From NCBI GenBank assembly GCA_020850995.1, contig JADZDP010000183.1, positions 1 through 55,444 on the forward strand: a DNA stretch of 55,444 nucleotides, read 5' to 3'. Positions within the stretch are counted from its first letter, which is position 1. Every line of letters begins with the position of its first letter. The notes beneath the pieces are model-generated. The model was not told the origin of the DNA. It ran no database searches and was given only the letters and a program-made list of their open reading frames with translations. This document shows positions 1 through 10,649 of the stretch, piece after piece. A program made the translations under genes and the position numbers. Source of the stretch: Deltaproteobacteria bacterium. GTDB taxonomy: Bacteria; Myxococcota; UBA727; VGSZ01.

Positions 1-161
1 CACCCGACGGGTGGCCTTCGTGCTTTCGGTGGCTGGTGCCCTTGGGCACAGCGTTGTCCCCGAGCGCTGTCGCGCTCGGGGGAACAGCCCGCGCCTCCGG
101 CGCGCGGTGCGGCTTGCGCTTCGCGCTCGCCTCGCGTCGGCTTGCGCTTCGCGCTCGCCCC
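1..161. other. Intergenic edge with hairpin and 22-bp direct repeat
   Basis: No gene is supported here. A 10-bp perfect stem with a 4-nt loop lies at 58-81 (arms 58-67 and 72-81). It is downstream of the minus-strand lipoprotein gene that stops at 162, so it could act as its terminator, although no U-tract follows it. A 22-bp sequence beginning CGGCTTGCGCTTCG occurs twice, at 110-131 and 138-159. Confidence 0.45.
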
Positions 162-1505
162 TCAGGGCGTGCTCACCAGGAACCAGCGCGCGCGGATCTC
201 GGCGTTCCTGGCGTAGAGCCCCACTCGCCCCGTGGGGTGCGCCGCGCTGGTCGTCGTCACCACCACGGGCGAGCCGCCGTTGGGCGTCACCGTGCAGGTC
301 AAGCTCGTGCCCACCACGGCGAACGAGATCTGAAAGCGCGCGCCGTCGTTCGGCGCCGTCAGCAGCGCGCTTTGCGCCAGCGTCGTCGCCGCGGAAGCGT
401 TCTCGCTGTCGGAGCGGCCCACCTCGACGATGCGCGCCGTCCCCACGCTCGAGCTGTCGCGTGACGCGATGCAGGCGAAGCCCGTGTACGGCGTGGTGGT
501 GCTGCTGCGCGCCATGACGCCGAGGTGGTTCGCCGGGTTGTCGTTGTCGAGGTTGGCGAACACCGCGTCGGTCGAGACAACGACGTCGTCCGAGCCGGCG
601 AAGGTGCGCAAGAACAGCCCGTCCTTCTCGTTCTCCTGCTTGCGGTACTCGCCGGCGCCGGTCAGCTCGTGATCGCCGTTCCCCACCACCTCGCTCCAGC
701 CCGAGACGAAGCTGGTGCCGTCGAAAGGATCGAAGAACTGGCTCGAGCCCGGCGTCGACGGCGAGGCGTCGCACTCGTCGCCCACGCCGTCGCTGTCGGT
801 GTCGGTCTGCGTGCCGTTCGCGATCAGCGGGCAGTTGTCGGCGCCGTTGGCGCTCCCAAGGAAGCCGGCGGGCGGCGTCAGGCTGCAGGCCTGCACTGCG
901 CCGCCGAAGCTCACGCCGTCCGCGTCCTCGTCGTTGTAGTAGGGCAGGGTGGCGTGGATGGCATTGTTGTCGTCGTTGCAGTCGGTGCCCACGCACGATC
1001 CGCCGCTGCCGTAGCCGTCGGTGTCGCCGTCGGTGCACGGGTCGCAAGCGTTGCCTGTGCCGTCGTTGTCGTCGTCGGTCTGGCTCAAATTCCAAACGTC
1101 GGGGCAGTTGTCGGGGTCGGTTTGCACCGCGCGATAGCCCTGCGGCGTGCTGCCGTCGGTGCACAGGCTCAGGACACCGCCGGTGGTGATGGTGTCGCCG
1201 TCCACGTCGGCGTACGCGTTGACGGAGCTGTGCGTGAGCGGGTCGCCTTCTGCGCAATCGGGTCCGGCAACGCAGCCAACGCCATGCTGGTCGCCGTCCG
1301 TGTCGCCGGTGCAGCCCTCACCCTCCCCTTCTCCCTCACCCTCACCTTCTCCCTCAGCGACGAACGGTGTGTTGCACCGTCCGTCGATACAGACGTAGCC
1401 CTCGAGACAGGCGTGCTCCTCGTCGCAACGGCGGTTGGCCAGGTCCACGGTGCAGCCACCCCAGAGGACAGCGACGGTGACCGACACCCAGGCGAGGCAG
1501 CGCAT
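162..1505 (-). CDS. Stalked lipoprotein with thrombospondin-3-like repeats
   Basis: Predicted surface lipoprotein of 447 aa. The chosen ATG gives a hydrophobic signal ending in a lipobox-like LWGGC; the open frame continues 28 codons upstream but without a signal sequence. A short cysteine-containing segment follows, then seven Glu-Gly dipeptides, then Asp-rich repeats of the DxDxDGxGD type with paired cysteines (for example DNCPDVWNLSQTDDDNDGTG), which resemble calcium-binding thrombospondin type 3 repeats. The last 190 or so residues look like a beta-sandwich (LamG/DUF1080-like impression) and contain no catalytic motif I recognise. The anchor and repeats are visible; ligand and function are unknown. 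Confidence 0.8.
   Translation of the reverse strand: MRCLAWVSVTVAVLWGGCTVDLANRRCDEEHACLEGYVCIDGRCNTPFVAEGEGEGEGEGEGEGCTGDTDGDQHGVGCVAGPDCAEGDPLTHSSVNAYADVDGDTITTGGVLSLCTDGSTPQGYRAVQTDPDNCPDVWNLSQTDDDNDGTGNACDPCTDGDTDGYGSGGSCVGTDCNDDNNAIHATLPYYNDEDADGVSFGGAVQACSLTPPAGFLGSANGADNCPLIANGTQTDTDSDGVGDECDASPSTPGSSQFFDPFDGTSFVSGWSEVVGNGDHELTGAGEYRKQENEKDGLFLRTFAGSDDVVVSTDAVFANLDNDNPANHLGVMARSSTTTPYTGFACIASRDSSSVGTARIVEVGRSDSENASAATTLAQSALLTAPNDGARFQISFAVVGTSLTCTVTPNGGSPVVVTTTSAAHPTGRVGLYARNAEIRARWFLVSTP
1314..1355 (-). repeat. (Glu-Gly)7 coding microsatellite
   Basis: Fourteen codons alternating Glu and Gly (GAG/GAA with GGx) lie just after the cysteine-containing N-terminal segment of the lipoprotein. 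This is the shortest of four such stalks in the window. Confidence 0.9.
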
Positions 1506-1730
1506 GGCGCAAGTGTACCCCGGCCCAGGGCGGCGTCGAATCGCGGCTTGCCTGGGGCAACGCGTCGCCGCGAGTGTGCGCCGTACCACGCGTGGCCAGG
1601 CCGTCTGTGACGCCGCGTGCGGAACTGTGCGTGCGGGCGACCCCCACGAGGCACTCCACAGCTGCCCCAGGCGCTAAGATGAGCGCCGTTGCCGCCAGAT
1701 CTCCCAAACCCGCAAGGGGCCGGCCCCATC

Positions 1731-3605
1731 ATGCCCGCCAGCGATCCCGTGGCGGCTGGCACCGATTCGCACCCGATCAACCGCCTGCCGCATCGCCTGG
1801 GCCGCTACACGCTCACCAAGCGCCTCGGGGTCGGCGGCATGGCCGAGGTGTTCCTGGCGCAGCAGGACGGCCCGGCGGGCTTCCACAAGATCTGCGTCGT
1901 CAAGCGCATGCTGCCGCACCTGGCCGAGGAGCCGCGCTTCGTCGAGATGTTCCAGCGTGAGGCGCGCCTGGCCGCGCTCCTCCACCACACCAACGTGGTG
2001 CAGATCTTCGAGCTCGGCGAAACCGAGGGCTCGTTCTTCATCGCCATGGAGTACGTCGACGGCATGCCGCTGCACCGGCTGGCGCGCGCCAGCTGGCGCA
2101 TCAACCAGCCGCTGCCCATGGAGGTGGTGTGCTGCACCATCGCCGACGCCGCGCTCGGACTCGCGGCCGCCCACGAGCAATGCGACGAGCACGGCCACGC
2201 GCTGCGCCTGGTGCACCGCGACATCAGCCCCGACAACCTCATCGTCAACCGTGAGGGCGTCACCAAGGTGCTCGACTTCGGTGTCGCCAAGAGCACGCAG
2301 GGTGAGCGCACCGCCACCGGCGAGCTCAAAGGGAAGATCCCGTTCCTGTCGCCGGAGCAGATCCGCGGCGACGCCATCGACGGGCGCGCCGACCTGTATG
2401 CGCTGGGCGTCACCGCCTACTGGCTCTTGACCGGCAAGCGCCCCTTCGCGGCGCCGAGCGACCTCGGCGTCATGCAGGCCATCCTCGCCGCTGAGCCGCG
2501 CCCGCCGCGCGAGCTCAACCCCACGGTGCCCGAGGCCCTCGACGAGCTGGTGCTGCGCCTGCTGCAGAAGGACGCGGCGCGACGGCCGCAGAGCGGCCAT
2601 GAGGTCGCCGACGTGTTGGCGCCGGCCTTGGCCGTGCGCCGCACCATCGTCGGCCCCTTCGTGCGCGCCGCGCTGCTCGGTGCGCAAACCAGCCCGCCCA
2701 TCGAGGAGTCGGGGCCAGCCAGCCCCGGCTTCCTGTGCTCGACGCCGCAATCGGACGAGGTCAGGAGCAGCCTGCGCCGCCTGAAGTCCGCGGCGCCGTC
2801 CCCGCCTGCGCCCGTGCGCCCGCCGGTGGAAGAGACATCTCCCACGGCGCCGAGCGGGGGAGACGCTGCGACGGCCGCGTCGCTCGTCACCACGCCCCTC
2901 GCGAGCGCGCCGCGCGCGGGCAAGGGCGTGCTCGTCGCAGCGTCCCTCGGCGGCCTCGTGCTGGTCGCGGCGGCCGTGGCGTTCGTCGTGCTGCGCGGCG
3001 ACGGCAGCATCGACCCGCCCGCCCCGGCCCCGGTCCCCACACCCTCGCCGCGCGCGCCATCGCCGGCGCCCGATCCCCCGAGCCCTGCACCGGATCCCAC
3101 CACCGTGGCGCCGGTGTCCGATCCCGTCGCCTCGCCCGCCGCCGATGCCCAACCCGAGCTCGCGCCCAGCGAGCTCAAGCCCGCGCCCGTCGCCAAGACG
3201 CGCGAGGTCGCAGCCGCGGCGCCGCGCTGGGTGCAGTGGCAGACCAAGGGCGGCAAACGCCTGGGCACCGGCACCAGCGTCCTCGCTGTGCCTGCCGGCA
3301 CGACGCAGATCGTCGCCGTCGACACGCAGCGCGGCGGCCGTTCCGTCGTCGACGTTAAGGGCGGCGCGGCGGACTACAGCAAGCTCCCCCACGGCAAGCT
3401 GCAGGTGCGCGCCGCGCCCTTCGCCGACGTGTTCCTTGGCAGCGTCGCGCTCGGCCCCACGCCCTTCGCGCCCGTCGACCTGGTCGAGGGCAGCTACCTG
3501 GTGGTGTTCCGCCACGAGGGCAAGGAACAGAAGGTGCGTGTTGACGTCAAGGGCGGCCAAACCGCGCGCGCCTCGGCCAGCTTCGAGGAGCGCGCTACTC
3601 GCTGA
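1731..3605 (+). CDS. Ser/Thr protein kinase with membrane span and PEGA-like C-terminus
   Basis: Eukaryotic-type protein kinase, 624 aa. The domain starts near residue 24: a Gly-rich loop LGVGGMAEVF, the ATP lysine K58 (VVKRM), the catalytic loop HRDISPDN with D164, DFG at 182-184, and SPEQ in place of APE. After a Pro/Ala-rich juxtamembrane stretch, one hydrophobic segment lies at about 396-422. The Pro-rich extracytoplasmic part ends in a PEGA-like domain (about 553-624; APFADVFLGSVALGPTPF). The ATG at 1731 is preferred over a TTG at 1689 because AAGGGG lies upstream of it. The gene overlaps the convergent TPR-like gene by 11 nt. The nearby FHA regulator is a plausible phosphorylation partner, by inference only. 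Confidence 0.93.
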   Translation: MPASDPVAAGTDSHPINRLPHRLGRYTLTKRLGVGGMAEVFLAQQDGPAGFHKICVVKRMLPHLAEEPRFVEMFQREARLAALLHHTNVVQIFELGETEGSFFIAMEYVDGMPLHRLARASWRINQPLPMEVVCCTIADAALGLAAAHEQCDEHGHALRLVHRDISPDNLIVNREGVTKVLDFGVAKSTQGERTATGELKGKIPFLSPEQIRGDAIDGRADLYALGVTAYWLLTGKRPFAAPSDLGVMQAILAAEPRPPRELNPTVPEALDELVLRLLQKDAARRPQSGHEVADVLAPALAVRRTIVGPFVRAALLGAQTSPPIEESGPASPGFLCSTPQSDEVRSSLRRLKSAAPSPPAPVRPPVEETSPTAPSGGDAATAASLVTTPLASAPRAGKGVLVAASLGGLVLVAAAVAFVVLRGDGSIDPPAPAPVPTPSPRAPSPAPDPPSPAPDPTTVAPVSDPVASPAADAQPELAPSELKPAPVAKTREVAAAAPRWVQWQTKGGKRLGTGTSVLAVPAGTTQIVAVDTQRGGRSVVDVKGGAADYSKLPHGKLQVRAAPFADVFLGSVALGPTPFAPVDLVEGSYLVVFRHEGKEQKVRVDVKGGQTARASASFEERATR

Positions 3606-4230
3606 CGACGAAGAGCGCGACGCCGACACCGAAGACACCGGCCCCCGCGGCGAGCAGCACGGCGGACGACACACCCTCGACGTTGGCGGCGTCGAGCGCG
3701 GCCTTGGCGTCGCTTTGGAACGCGTCGGGGTCCTCGGCCGTTTGCAGGTGCCCGATGCCGAGCAGGGCCAACACGACCCCGACGCCGGCGATGACGCCGC
3801 CGCCCGCGATCAGCGCCGTCGGCAGCACGGGGAACGGGGCAGCCGGCGCGGGCGCCGATGGAGGCGGTGGGGGAGGCGGCGGGGGGGGCGGGGCCTTGGC
3901 GCGGTGCTCCGCGGCTACCTCGTCGAACAGGGCTCGCACGCGCGGCGACAGCGCCGTCGTCGTGGGCAGCTGCGACGTGGGGTCGGTGAGCACGGCGTTC
4001 GCGAAGGTGCGGCGCGCGGCGTCGCTGTCGCCGGTGCCCGCCAAACACAGGCCGAGCCACACCAGCGACTCGGCGCGCTCGGCCGGCGCCAGCGTCGGTC
4101 GCGACGAGATCTCTGCGAAGCGCGCGGCCGCCTGCTCGTACTCGAGGCCCTTGTAGAGCAGCACACCCTGATCGAAGGCTTCGTCCCCGGCCAGTCCCGC
4201 GACGATGAGCAGGGCGAACGCCACCACCAT
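3595..4230 (-). CDS. Exported TPR-like protein with poly-proline linker
   Basis: Protein of 211 aa. The N-terminus (MVVAFALLIVAGLAG) is a signal peptide or anchor. Residues 18-105 are helical and repetitive (YKGLEYEQAAARFAEI; LVWLGLCLAGTGDSDAARR), like a TPR pair. A run of about 11 prolines follows, then two hydrophobic segments (LIAGGGVIAGVGVVLALLGI and a C-terminal AVLLAAGAGVFGVGVALFVV). This arrangement recurs in exported hypothetical proteins encoded near kinases in Myxococcota. Function is unknown. The 3' end overlaps the kinase gene in convergent orientation. Confidence 0.75.
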   Translation of the reverse strand: MVVAFALLIVAGLAGDEAFDQGVLLYKGLEYEQAAARFAEISSRPTLAPAERAESLVWLGLCLAGTGDSDAARRTFANAVLTDPTSQLPTTTALSPRVRALFDEVAAEHRAKAPPPPPPPPPPPSAPAPAAPFPVLPTALIAGGGVIAGVGVVLALLGIGHLQTAEDPDAFQSDAKAALDAANVEGVSSAVLLAAGAGVFGVGVALFVVSE

Positions 4231-4435
4231 GCCGGCAGCCTATCCGAAAGCGTGCTCGGGTATGCAGCGGTTCCAGCATCCGTTGCCTCGTTCCTCGCCC
4301 GGCCCTTGTCCCGATGGCTGCGTCGCGTGCTCGGCACGTGCCAACGGGCACGCGCCTCCGCTGCTCCTTGCCCTCGTGGCAAGGCCCTTCGCGATCCTCC
4401 GATCAGCGGACGCTGGATCCGCTGTAAGGTCGCGC

Positions 4436-5773
<1,338 letters not shown>

Positions 5774-5783
5774 CGCTGGGCGC

Positions 5784-8360
5784 TCACTGCTCGGCGCGGT
5801 GGCACGACGCGCAACGCGCGCTCAGGTACACGTAGCCGCGCACCTCGAGGTGATTCTCGGCTTCTGCCTCGGGCGTGTGCACGTGGCACTCGGTGCAGCG
5901 CACGTCGCGCGTCGCACAGGTGCCCGTGAACACCGCGCCGCTCAAGCTGACGTGACACTCGGTGCAGCGCACGCCCGCGTGCGCGCCGCGGTTCACCGGG
6001 AAGCACGCGTCGTGCTCCGGCAAGCGCGCCGGCGCGAACGCTACCGGCTCGTGGCAGCGGCGGCACGAGTCGGTGAACGGCGCGCGCTGGTGGTTGACGG
6101 TGAGCGCGGTGGCGCGCAGCGCGTCGCCCGCGTGGCACGCGTTGCAGTCGGTGGTGGCGCGCGCGAAGCCGCGATCGCGCCGCTCGACGTGGCACTCCTG
6201 ACACGGGAGCGCCCCGTGCCGCCCGGCGAGCGGGAAGCGCGTGCGCCGGTGTGCGTCGACGGCGAAGAGCGGCGCGTTGAAGCCGTTCTCCGTGTGGCAC
6301 GACGCGCACTGCAAACCGAACTCCTGCGCGTGCGGGTCTTGGTGGCAACCGCCGCAGCTCTGCGCCACGGGCCGCGCGTAGTCGCTGCCGTGGCACGCGT
6401 CGCACGCCACGCCTCGGTGGCGGCCGCGCAGGGGGAAGCCGGTGCGTGCGTGATCGAAGGCCGCGGGCGCGAAGCCCGCCGGTGTGTGGCACGCGTCGCA
6501 GGCGGCGGCCCCAGCGTCGCGCGCGCGCGTGTCGGGCACGAAGGCGTCGAAGGAGCCGCGGTGCTCGTCGTCGTGACAGCCGGCGCATGCCAGAGCCGTG
6601 GGTTGGTACCGCGCCACCGTGCCGCCGTCGCCCACGTCGACCTCGACGTGACAGGCGGCGCAGCGCGCGTCCTTGTGCTTGCCCACCAGCGCGAAGCGCG
6701 TCTGCGCCGGGTCGTCGTGATTGAAGCGCGCAGGCACGAAGTCCGCGGGGTCGTGGCAGCGCGCGCAGTCGGTGACGCCGTCCTTGGCAAGCTGACCGAG
6801 GTGCTCGTCTGCGTGGCAGCCGGCACAGGTGCTGCCGAGCGGCCGATAGACCACTACGTTGCGCTGCGCGGCCGGCGCGTCGGCGGCGGGCCCGTGGCAG
6901 CTCCCGCAGGCGACGCTTTGGTGCTTGCCCGCGAGCGGGAACGCGCTGTCGTCGTGCCGGAACAGCAGGTCCGCGAAGGCGGTGGGCTGATGGCAGGCGC
7001 GGCAGCCGCGCTCGGCGTGCGCGGCGGCAATGGGGGGGCGCGTCGTGCCCCGGGCCTCGGCCTTGAACTGCCCGGCGTGCGGGTCCTTGTGGCACGCCTC
7101 GCAGCGCTCACCAGCGTCGGGCAGGTCGAGGCGCACGGCGCTCGCAAGTGCTCGACGCCCGAGCGCGTCCGCGTCCTTCTTGATGGCCGCGGTGGCGCGC
7201 TTGGCCAGCTTGGCGTCGGCGGTGTGGCATCGGTTGCATGCGACCGCGCCGTGCGCGCCCTCGAGCGGCCAGCGCGTCTCCTTGTGGCGCGCGAGATCGA
7301 ACTGCACGGGGACGAAGCCCGTCACCTGGTGGCAGCGATCGCACGCTGCGCCGCCTTTGGCATCGGCGAGCTGCCCGCCGTGCGCGTCGAGGTGACAGTC
7401 GGTGCAGGCGGCGTGCTTGAGCCCCTTGAAGATGGCCTTCTTTCGCCCGGGCGACGGCCCGTGGCACGCCTTGCACGCCACGGTGGTGTGCTCGCCGCGC
7501 AGCGCGAAGTCGGTCTTGTCGTGGAAGCCCGTGTCGCCCGACGCCTGCTTGATGGACCTCCAGCTCTCTGGCGAGTGACAGCGCGCGCAGCCTTTGCCGA
7601 ATTGGCCGCGGTGGGCATCGTCGTGGCAGCTGGCGCAGCTCGCGTGCGGGACGTCCTTGAACTGCCGATAGGTGGCGGTGCGCGCGGCTGGAAAGGCGCG
7701 CGCGTCGAAGTCGTCGTCCGTGGTGGTGAGGTGGCACTTGTCGCACGCCGCCTTCTTGTGTCGGCCGAGCAACGGAAACCGCGCGTCCTTGTTGTGGCTG
7801 AACAGCGGCGCCTTGTCGAACGAGGTGGCGTCGTGGCACTTCTCACAGCGATCGCCGAGCTGCCCTCGGTGCTCGTCGAAGTGGCAGCGCTCGCACGACG
7901 AGGCCAGGCCGAGAAAGGTCTCGCGGCGGGACTTCTTCACCAGCGCGCTCACGTCGGCGTCGACGATGCGGCGCGCCTCATGACACGCGCCGCACTCCGT
8001 GCTCCGGTGCTTGCCCTGCAGTGGCCAGCCGGTGAGCGCGTGGCCGAAGGCGCGCTTCGACGGCACCCACTCGATGAGCGAGGTGGTAGCGCCGCGGTGC
8101 TCGCGGTGACAGCTCGCGCACAGTTCTTTGCCGAGGCGCGCGTGATAGCCCTGGTCACGCGCGACCCGGCTGGCGATCTCCTTGTGGCAGTCGAGGCACT
8201 TGCCGTTATCGTGCTTGCTGCCCTCTTGGTGACACTTGGTGCACGCCGTCAGCCCACCGATGTCGGCGTGCGCCTTGGAGAAGGTGCCGGGCGCGAACTG
8301 TGCCGCGGCCGGTGCGGCCGCTAGCGAGAGCACGCAGAAGGTGAGTACACGCGCGTTCAT
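5784..8360 (-). CDS. Multiheme cytochrome c with 30 CxxCH motifs
   Basis: Exported cytochrome of 858 aa. The signal peptide MNARVLTFCVLSLAAAPAAA is followed by 30 CxxCH heme-attachment motifs by direct count, about one per 28 residues. They recur in a modular pattern: CxxCH-x-D-x-H-x-GQF, then CxxCH, then a segment like FPLxGKH before the next CxxCH. Histidines in HxGQ and GKH are likely distal ligands. No other catalytic domain is evident, so it is probably a periplasmic or surface electron wire or store. Its ATG overlaps the stop of the upstream oxidoreductase (ATGA), which implies coupled translation and a shared electron path. The stop is 10 bp from the convergent FHA regulator. The 30 motifs are observed; the acceptor is unknown. 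Confidence 0.95.
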   Translation of the reverse strand: MNARVLTFCVLSLAAAPAAAQFAPGTFSKAHADIGGLTACTKCHQEGSKHDNGKCLDCHKEIASRVARDQGYHARLGKELCASCHREHRGATTSLIEWVPSKRAFGHALTGWPLQGKHRSTECGACHEARRIVDADVSALVKKSRRETFLGLASSCERCHFDEHRGQLGDRCEKCHDATSFDKAPLFSHNKDARFPLLGRHKKAACDKCHLTTTDDDFDARAFPAARTATYRQFKDVPHASCASCHDDAHRGQFGKGCARCHSPESWRSIKQASGDTGFHDKTDFALRGEHTTVACKACHGPSPGRKKAIFKGLKHAACTDCHLDAHGGQLADAKGGAACDRCHQVTGFVPVQFDLARHKETRWPLEGAHGAVACNRCHTADAKLAKRATAAIKKDADALGRRALASAVRLDLPDAGERCEACHKDPHAGQFKAEARGTTRPPIAAAHAERGCRACHQPTAFADLLFRHDDSAFPLAGKHQSVACGSCHGPAADAPAAQRNVVVYRPLGSTCAGCHADEHLGQLAKDGVTDCARCHDPADFVPARFNHDDPAQTRFALVGKHKDARCAACHVEVDVGDGGTVARYQPTALACAGCHDDEHRGSFDAFVPDTRARDAGAAACDACHTPAGFAPAAFDHARTGFPLRGRHRGVACDACHGSDYARPVAQSCGGCHQDPHAQEFGLQCASCHTENGFNAPLFAVDAHRRTRFPLAGRHGALPCQECHVERRDRGFARATTDCNACHAGDALRATALTVNHQRAPFTDSCRRCHEPVAFAPARLPEHDACFPVNRGAHAGVRCTECHVSLSGAVFTGTCATRDVRCTECHVHTPEAEAENHLEVRGYVYLSARCASCHRAEQ

Positions 8361-10579
8361 CCGTGATCCGTGAAGATCCAGCCGTAGCCGAGGTACACGG
8401 TGACGGCGACGTGGCCGGCGATGAGCACCACCATGAACAGCGCCAGCACCACGTGCAGGGCGAGCCACGCGGCGAACAGGCGCTTCATGGTGGCGTAGAA
8501 CGCGAGCTGCATGCGGCCGCGCGAGAGCTGCGCCAAACAGTCGCGGAACACCTCCCAATGCGCTCGATCAGGGAAGTAATGCGCGACGCCGTGGATGGCC
8601 TTGGTGAGCCGGCGGTGCTCGACCCGCTCCGTCAGCACGGCGGCCAAGAAGGAGCGCTTGGCGGGGGGACGGTTCGCCTGGTCGAAGAGCTCGCGCACAG
8701 CCTCGGCGTTGGTCGCCTCGGCCAGGTGCGGCTCGAGCTTGCGTTCGAGCTCTTGCAGTTGCTGGCGCACCTCCGAGATGGCCATGACCCGCCCGGCGTG
8801 CGCGGGCACGTAGCCGAACAGGAAGCGGCCGAACACGCCGGTACCCACCACCACCGCCAGCGCGGCCCAGGTCCAGAGCGCGAGCACGTTGGTGGCGAGG
8901 AACGCGGCGTGGAAGGCGATCACGAGCGGACTCATGATGCCGACGAACTGATGGAAGGTGAGCCAGGTGCGAATGGACGCGCGGCCCTTGAGCGCTCCCC
9001 AGCGCTTGCGCAGCGCGTAGAGAAAGTTCGCGAGCATGAAGGTGGTGGCGGCCACGCCCACGCCGTGCCCCCACAGCCCTGCGGGCTTGAGGTACTCGTG
9101 CAGCGGCGCCGTCGCGCGTTCGTCGGGCGAGAGGAAGTAGTACTCCTCGCCGATCAGGAAGAGCCCCAGCAGCATGCCGGCGCCGATGGTCGAGAGCGTG
9201 ATGGCCAGACGGCGCCGCGTGCGCGCCTCGCGCTCGTGCTTGGTGAGGGTGCCGGCCGCCTTCTTGACCGCCACTTTCTCCTCGCCGCGGTACTTCTTGA
9301 TCTCGACGCCGCAGGCCTTGAGGAAGTCGGTGGGCAGCTCGCCACCGATGGCGACAATGACGTGATCGTTCTTGAGGCGCCCTTCGCCGTCCTTGGTGCT
9401 GAGGCGCACCACACCGTCGTCGATGGCGACCACCTCGCTCGAGAGGATGGGGCGCACGCGGCCCTCGGCGATGAGCGCCGCGATCTTGTCGCGGTTGCGC
9501 TGCTTGGCTCGGCTGAACGAGTCCTGCCGGTAGGAGATGCTGACCTTGGCCGAGCTCTCCTCGGCGAGCTGGATGGCCGCCTCAACGGCTGAGTCGCCGC
9601 CGCCGACCACCAGCACGCGCTTGCCGTGGTACTGCTCGGGGTCCACGAGGCGGTAGCTCACCTTGGCCTTGTCCTCGCCGGCACAGCCGATCTTGCGCGG
9701 CGACCCACGCAAGCCGATGGCCAGCACCACCGATCGCGCATGCAGCGTGGCGCCGGGGGCGGTGGTGACGGCGAACATCGGCTGCTCGCCCTCGATGCGC
9801 ACCACCTTGTGCCCTTCTTCTACTCGCACCTTGGCGGCGGCCATGGCGGCGCGCAGGTCGTGCAAGAGCTCCTCTTTCGACAAGAGCGGCCGCCCGAAGC
9901 GTCCGGCGCCGGGCAGCAGCACCTGCTCGGTCATCACCACTTTGCCGCGCGGGTAGTGCGCGATGGCGCCGCCAAGCGTCTCTTGCTCGAGCACGCGCGC
10001 CACCAGCCCCTGCTCCTTGCAGCTCATGGCCGCCGCGATGCCCGCCGGGCCGCCGCCGACGATGATCACGTCGACCAGGCTGCCCTGGGCCTCGCTTCTC
10101 TGTAGGCGTCTCTTGAGCGTGCGGCCCACATCGATGCCCTGGCGCAGCGCGTTCTTGATAAGGCCCATGCCGCCGAGCTCGCCAATGACGAACATGCCGG
10201 GCTTGCTCGACTCGAAGGTGTCGTCGGTGTGCGGCAAATCCATGCCGCGCTCGGCGGTGCCGAACACGAGCTTGATGGCGCCGACAGGGCAGTCGACCTC
10301 GCAGCGCCCATGCCCGATGCAATGCGCGGCCTCGATGAGCGTGGCCACGCCGTTGACCACGCCGATGATGTCGCCCTCGGGGCACGCCTTGATGCAGGAG
10401 AAGCTACCGATGCACAGATCGGGGTCGATGACCGGGTGCAGCGACGGCGGGATGTCTTGGTTGTTGGCCTTGGCGAGCGCCAGCGCCTGTTGCCCGGCCC
10501 TGCTCAGCCGCCGTCGTCGAACCAGCAGCAGCGCCACGATGACGATGAGAATCGCCACGAGCACTGCGGAAGCGATCAT
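8357..10579 (-). CDS. Membrane ferredoxin-FAD/NAD oxidoreductase with cytochrome-b-like C-terminus
   Basis: Protein of about 740 aa. An N-terminal membrane helix (MIASAVLVAILIVIVALLLV) precedes two ferredoxin-type motifs, CIGSFSCIKACP and CIGHGRCEVDCP. In both, the usual second cysteine is replaced (Ser, His), so 3Fe-type or altered clusters are possible. A thioredoxin-reductase-like flavoprotein follows, with FAD site GGGPAGIAAA and NAD(P) site GGGDSAVEAA. The last 270 residues hold several membrane helices with histidines (LTFHQFVG, AFHAAF, LHVVL, AGHVAV) that could bind b-hemes. It probably passes electrons from NAD(P)H through the membrane to the 30-heme cytochrome encoded immediately downstream. 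GTG starts at 10594 (GGAG 5 nt upstream) or 10600 are alternatives. Confidence 0.9.
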   Translation of the reverse strand: MIASAVLVAILIVIVALLLVRRRRLSRAGQQALALAKANNQDIPPSLHPVIDPDLCIGSFSCIKACPEGDIIGVVNGVATLIEAAHCIGHGRCEVDCPVGAIKLVFGTAERGMDLPHTDDTFESSKPGMFVIGELGGMGLIKNALRQGIDVGRTLKRRLQRSEAQGSLVDVIIVGGGPAGIAAAMSCKEQGLVARVLEQETLGGAIAHYPRGKVVMTEQVLLPGAGRFGRPLLSKEELLHDLRAAMAAAKVRVEEGHKVVRIEGEQPMFAVTTAPGATLHARSVVLAIGLRGSPRKIGCAGEDKAKVSYRLVDPEQYHGKRVLVVGGGDSAVEAAIQLAEESSAKVSISYRQDSFSRAKQRNRDKIAALIAEGRVRPILSSEVVAIDDGVVRLSTKDGEGRLKNDHVIVAIGGELPTDFLKACGVEIKKYRGEEKVAVKKAAGTLTKHEREARTRRRLAITLSTIGAGMLLGLFLIGEEYYFLSPDERATAPLHEYLKPAGLWGHGVGVAATTFMLANFLYALRKRWGALKGRASIRTWLTFHQFVGIMSPLVIAFHAAFLATNVLALWTWAALAVVVGTGVFGRFLFGYVPAHAGRVMAISEVRQQLQELERKLEPHLAEATNAEAVRELFDQANRPPAKRSFLAAVLTERVEHRRLTKAIHGVAHYFPDRAHWEVFRDCLAQLSRGRMQLAFYATMKRLFAAWLALHVVLALFMVVLIAGHVAVTVYLGYGWIFTDHG

Positions 10580-10649
10580 GGTCTCAATGACCACGAGCAC
10601 TCCACATTCGGCGCGACCTCAGCACGGATCTTCCTCGCATCCCTTGGTC

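Noticed and set aside
1674..3674. Long antisense frame opposite the first kinase
   Set aside because: The kinase on the plus strand has every catalytic motif; the antisense product is Arg/Ala-rich noise.
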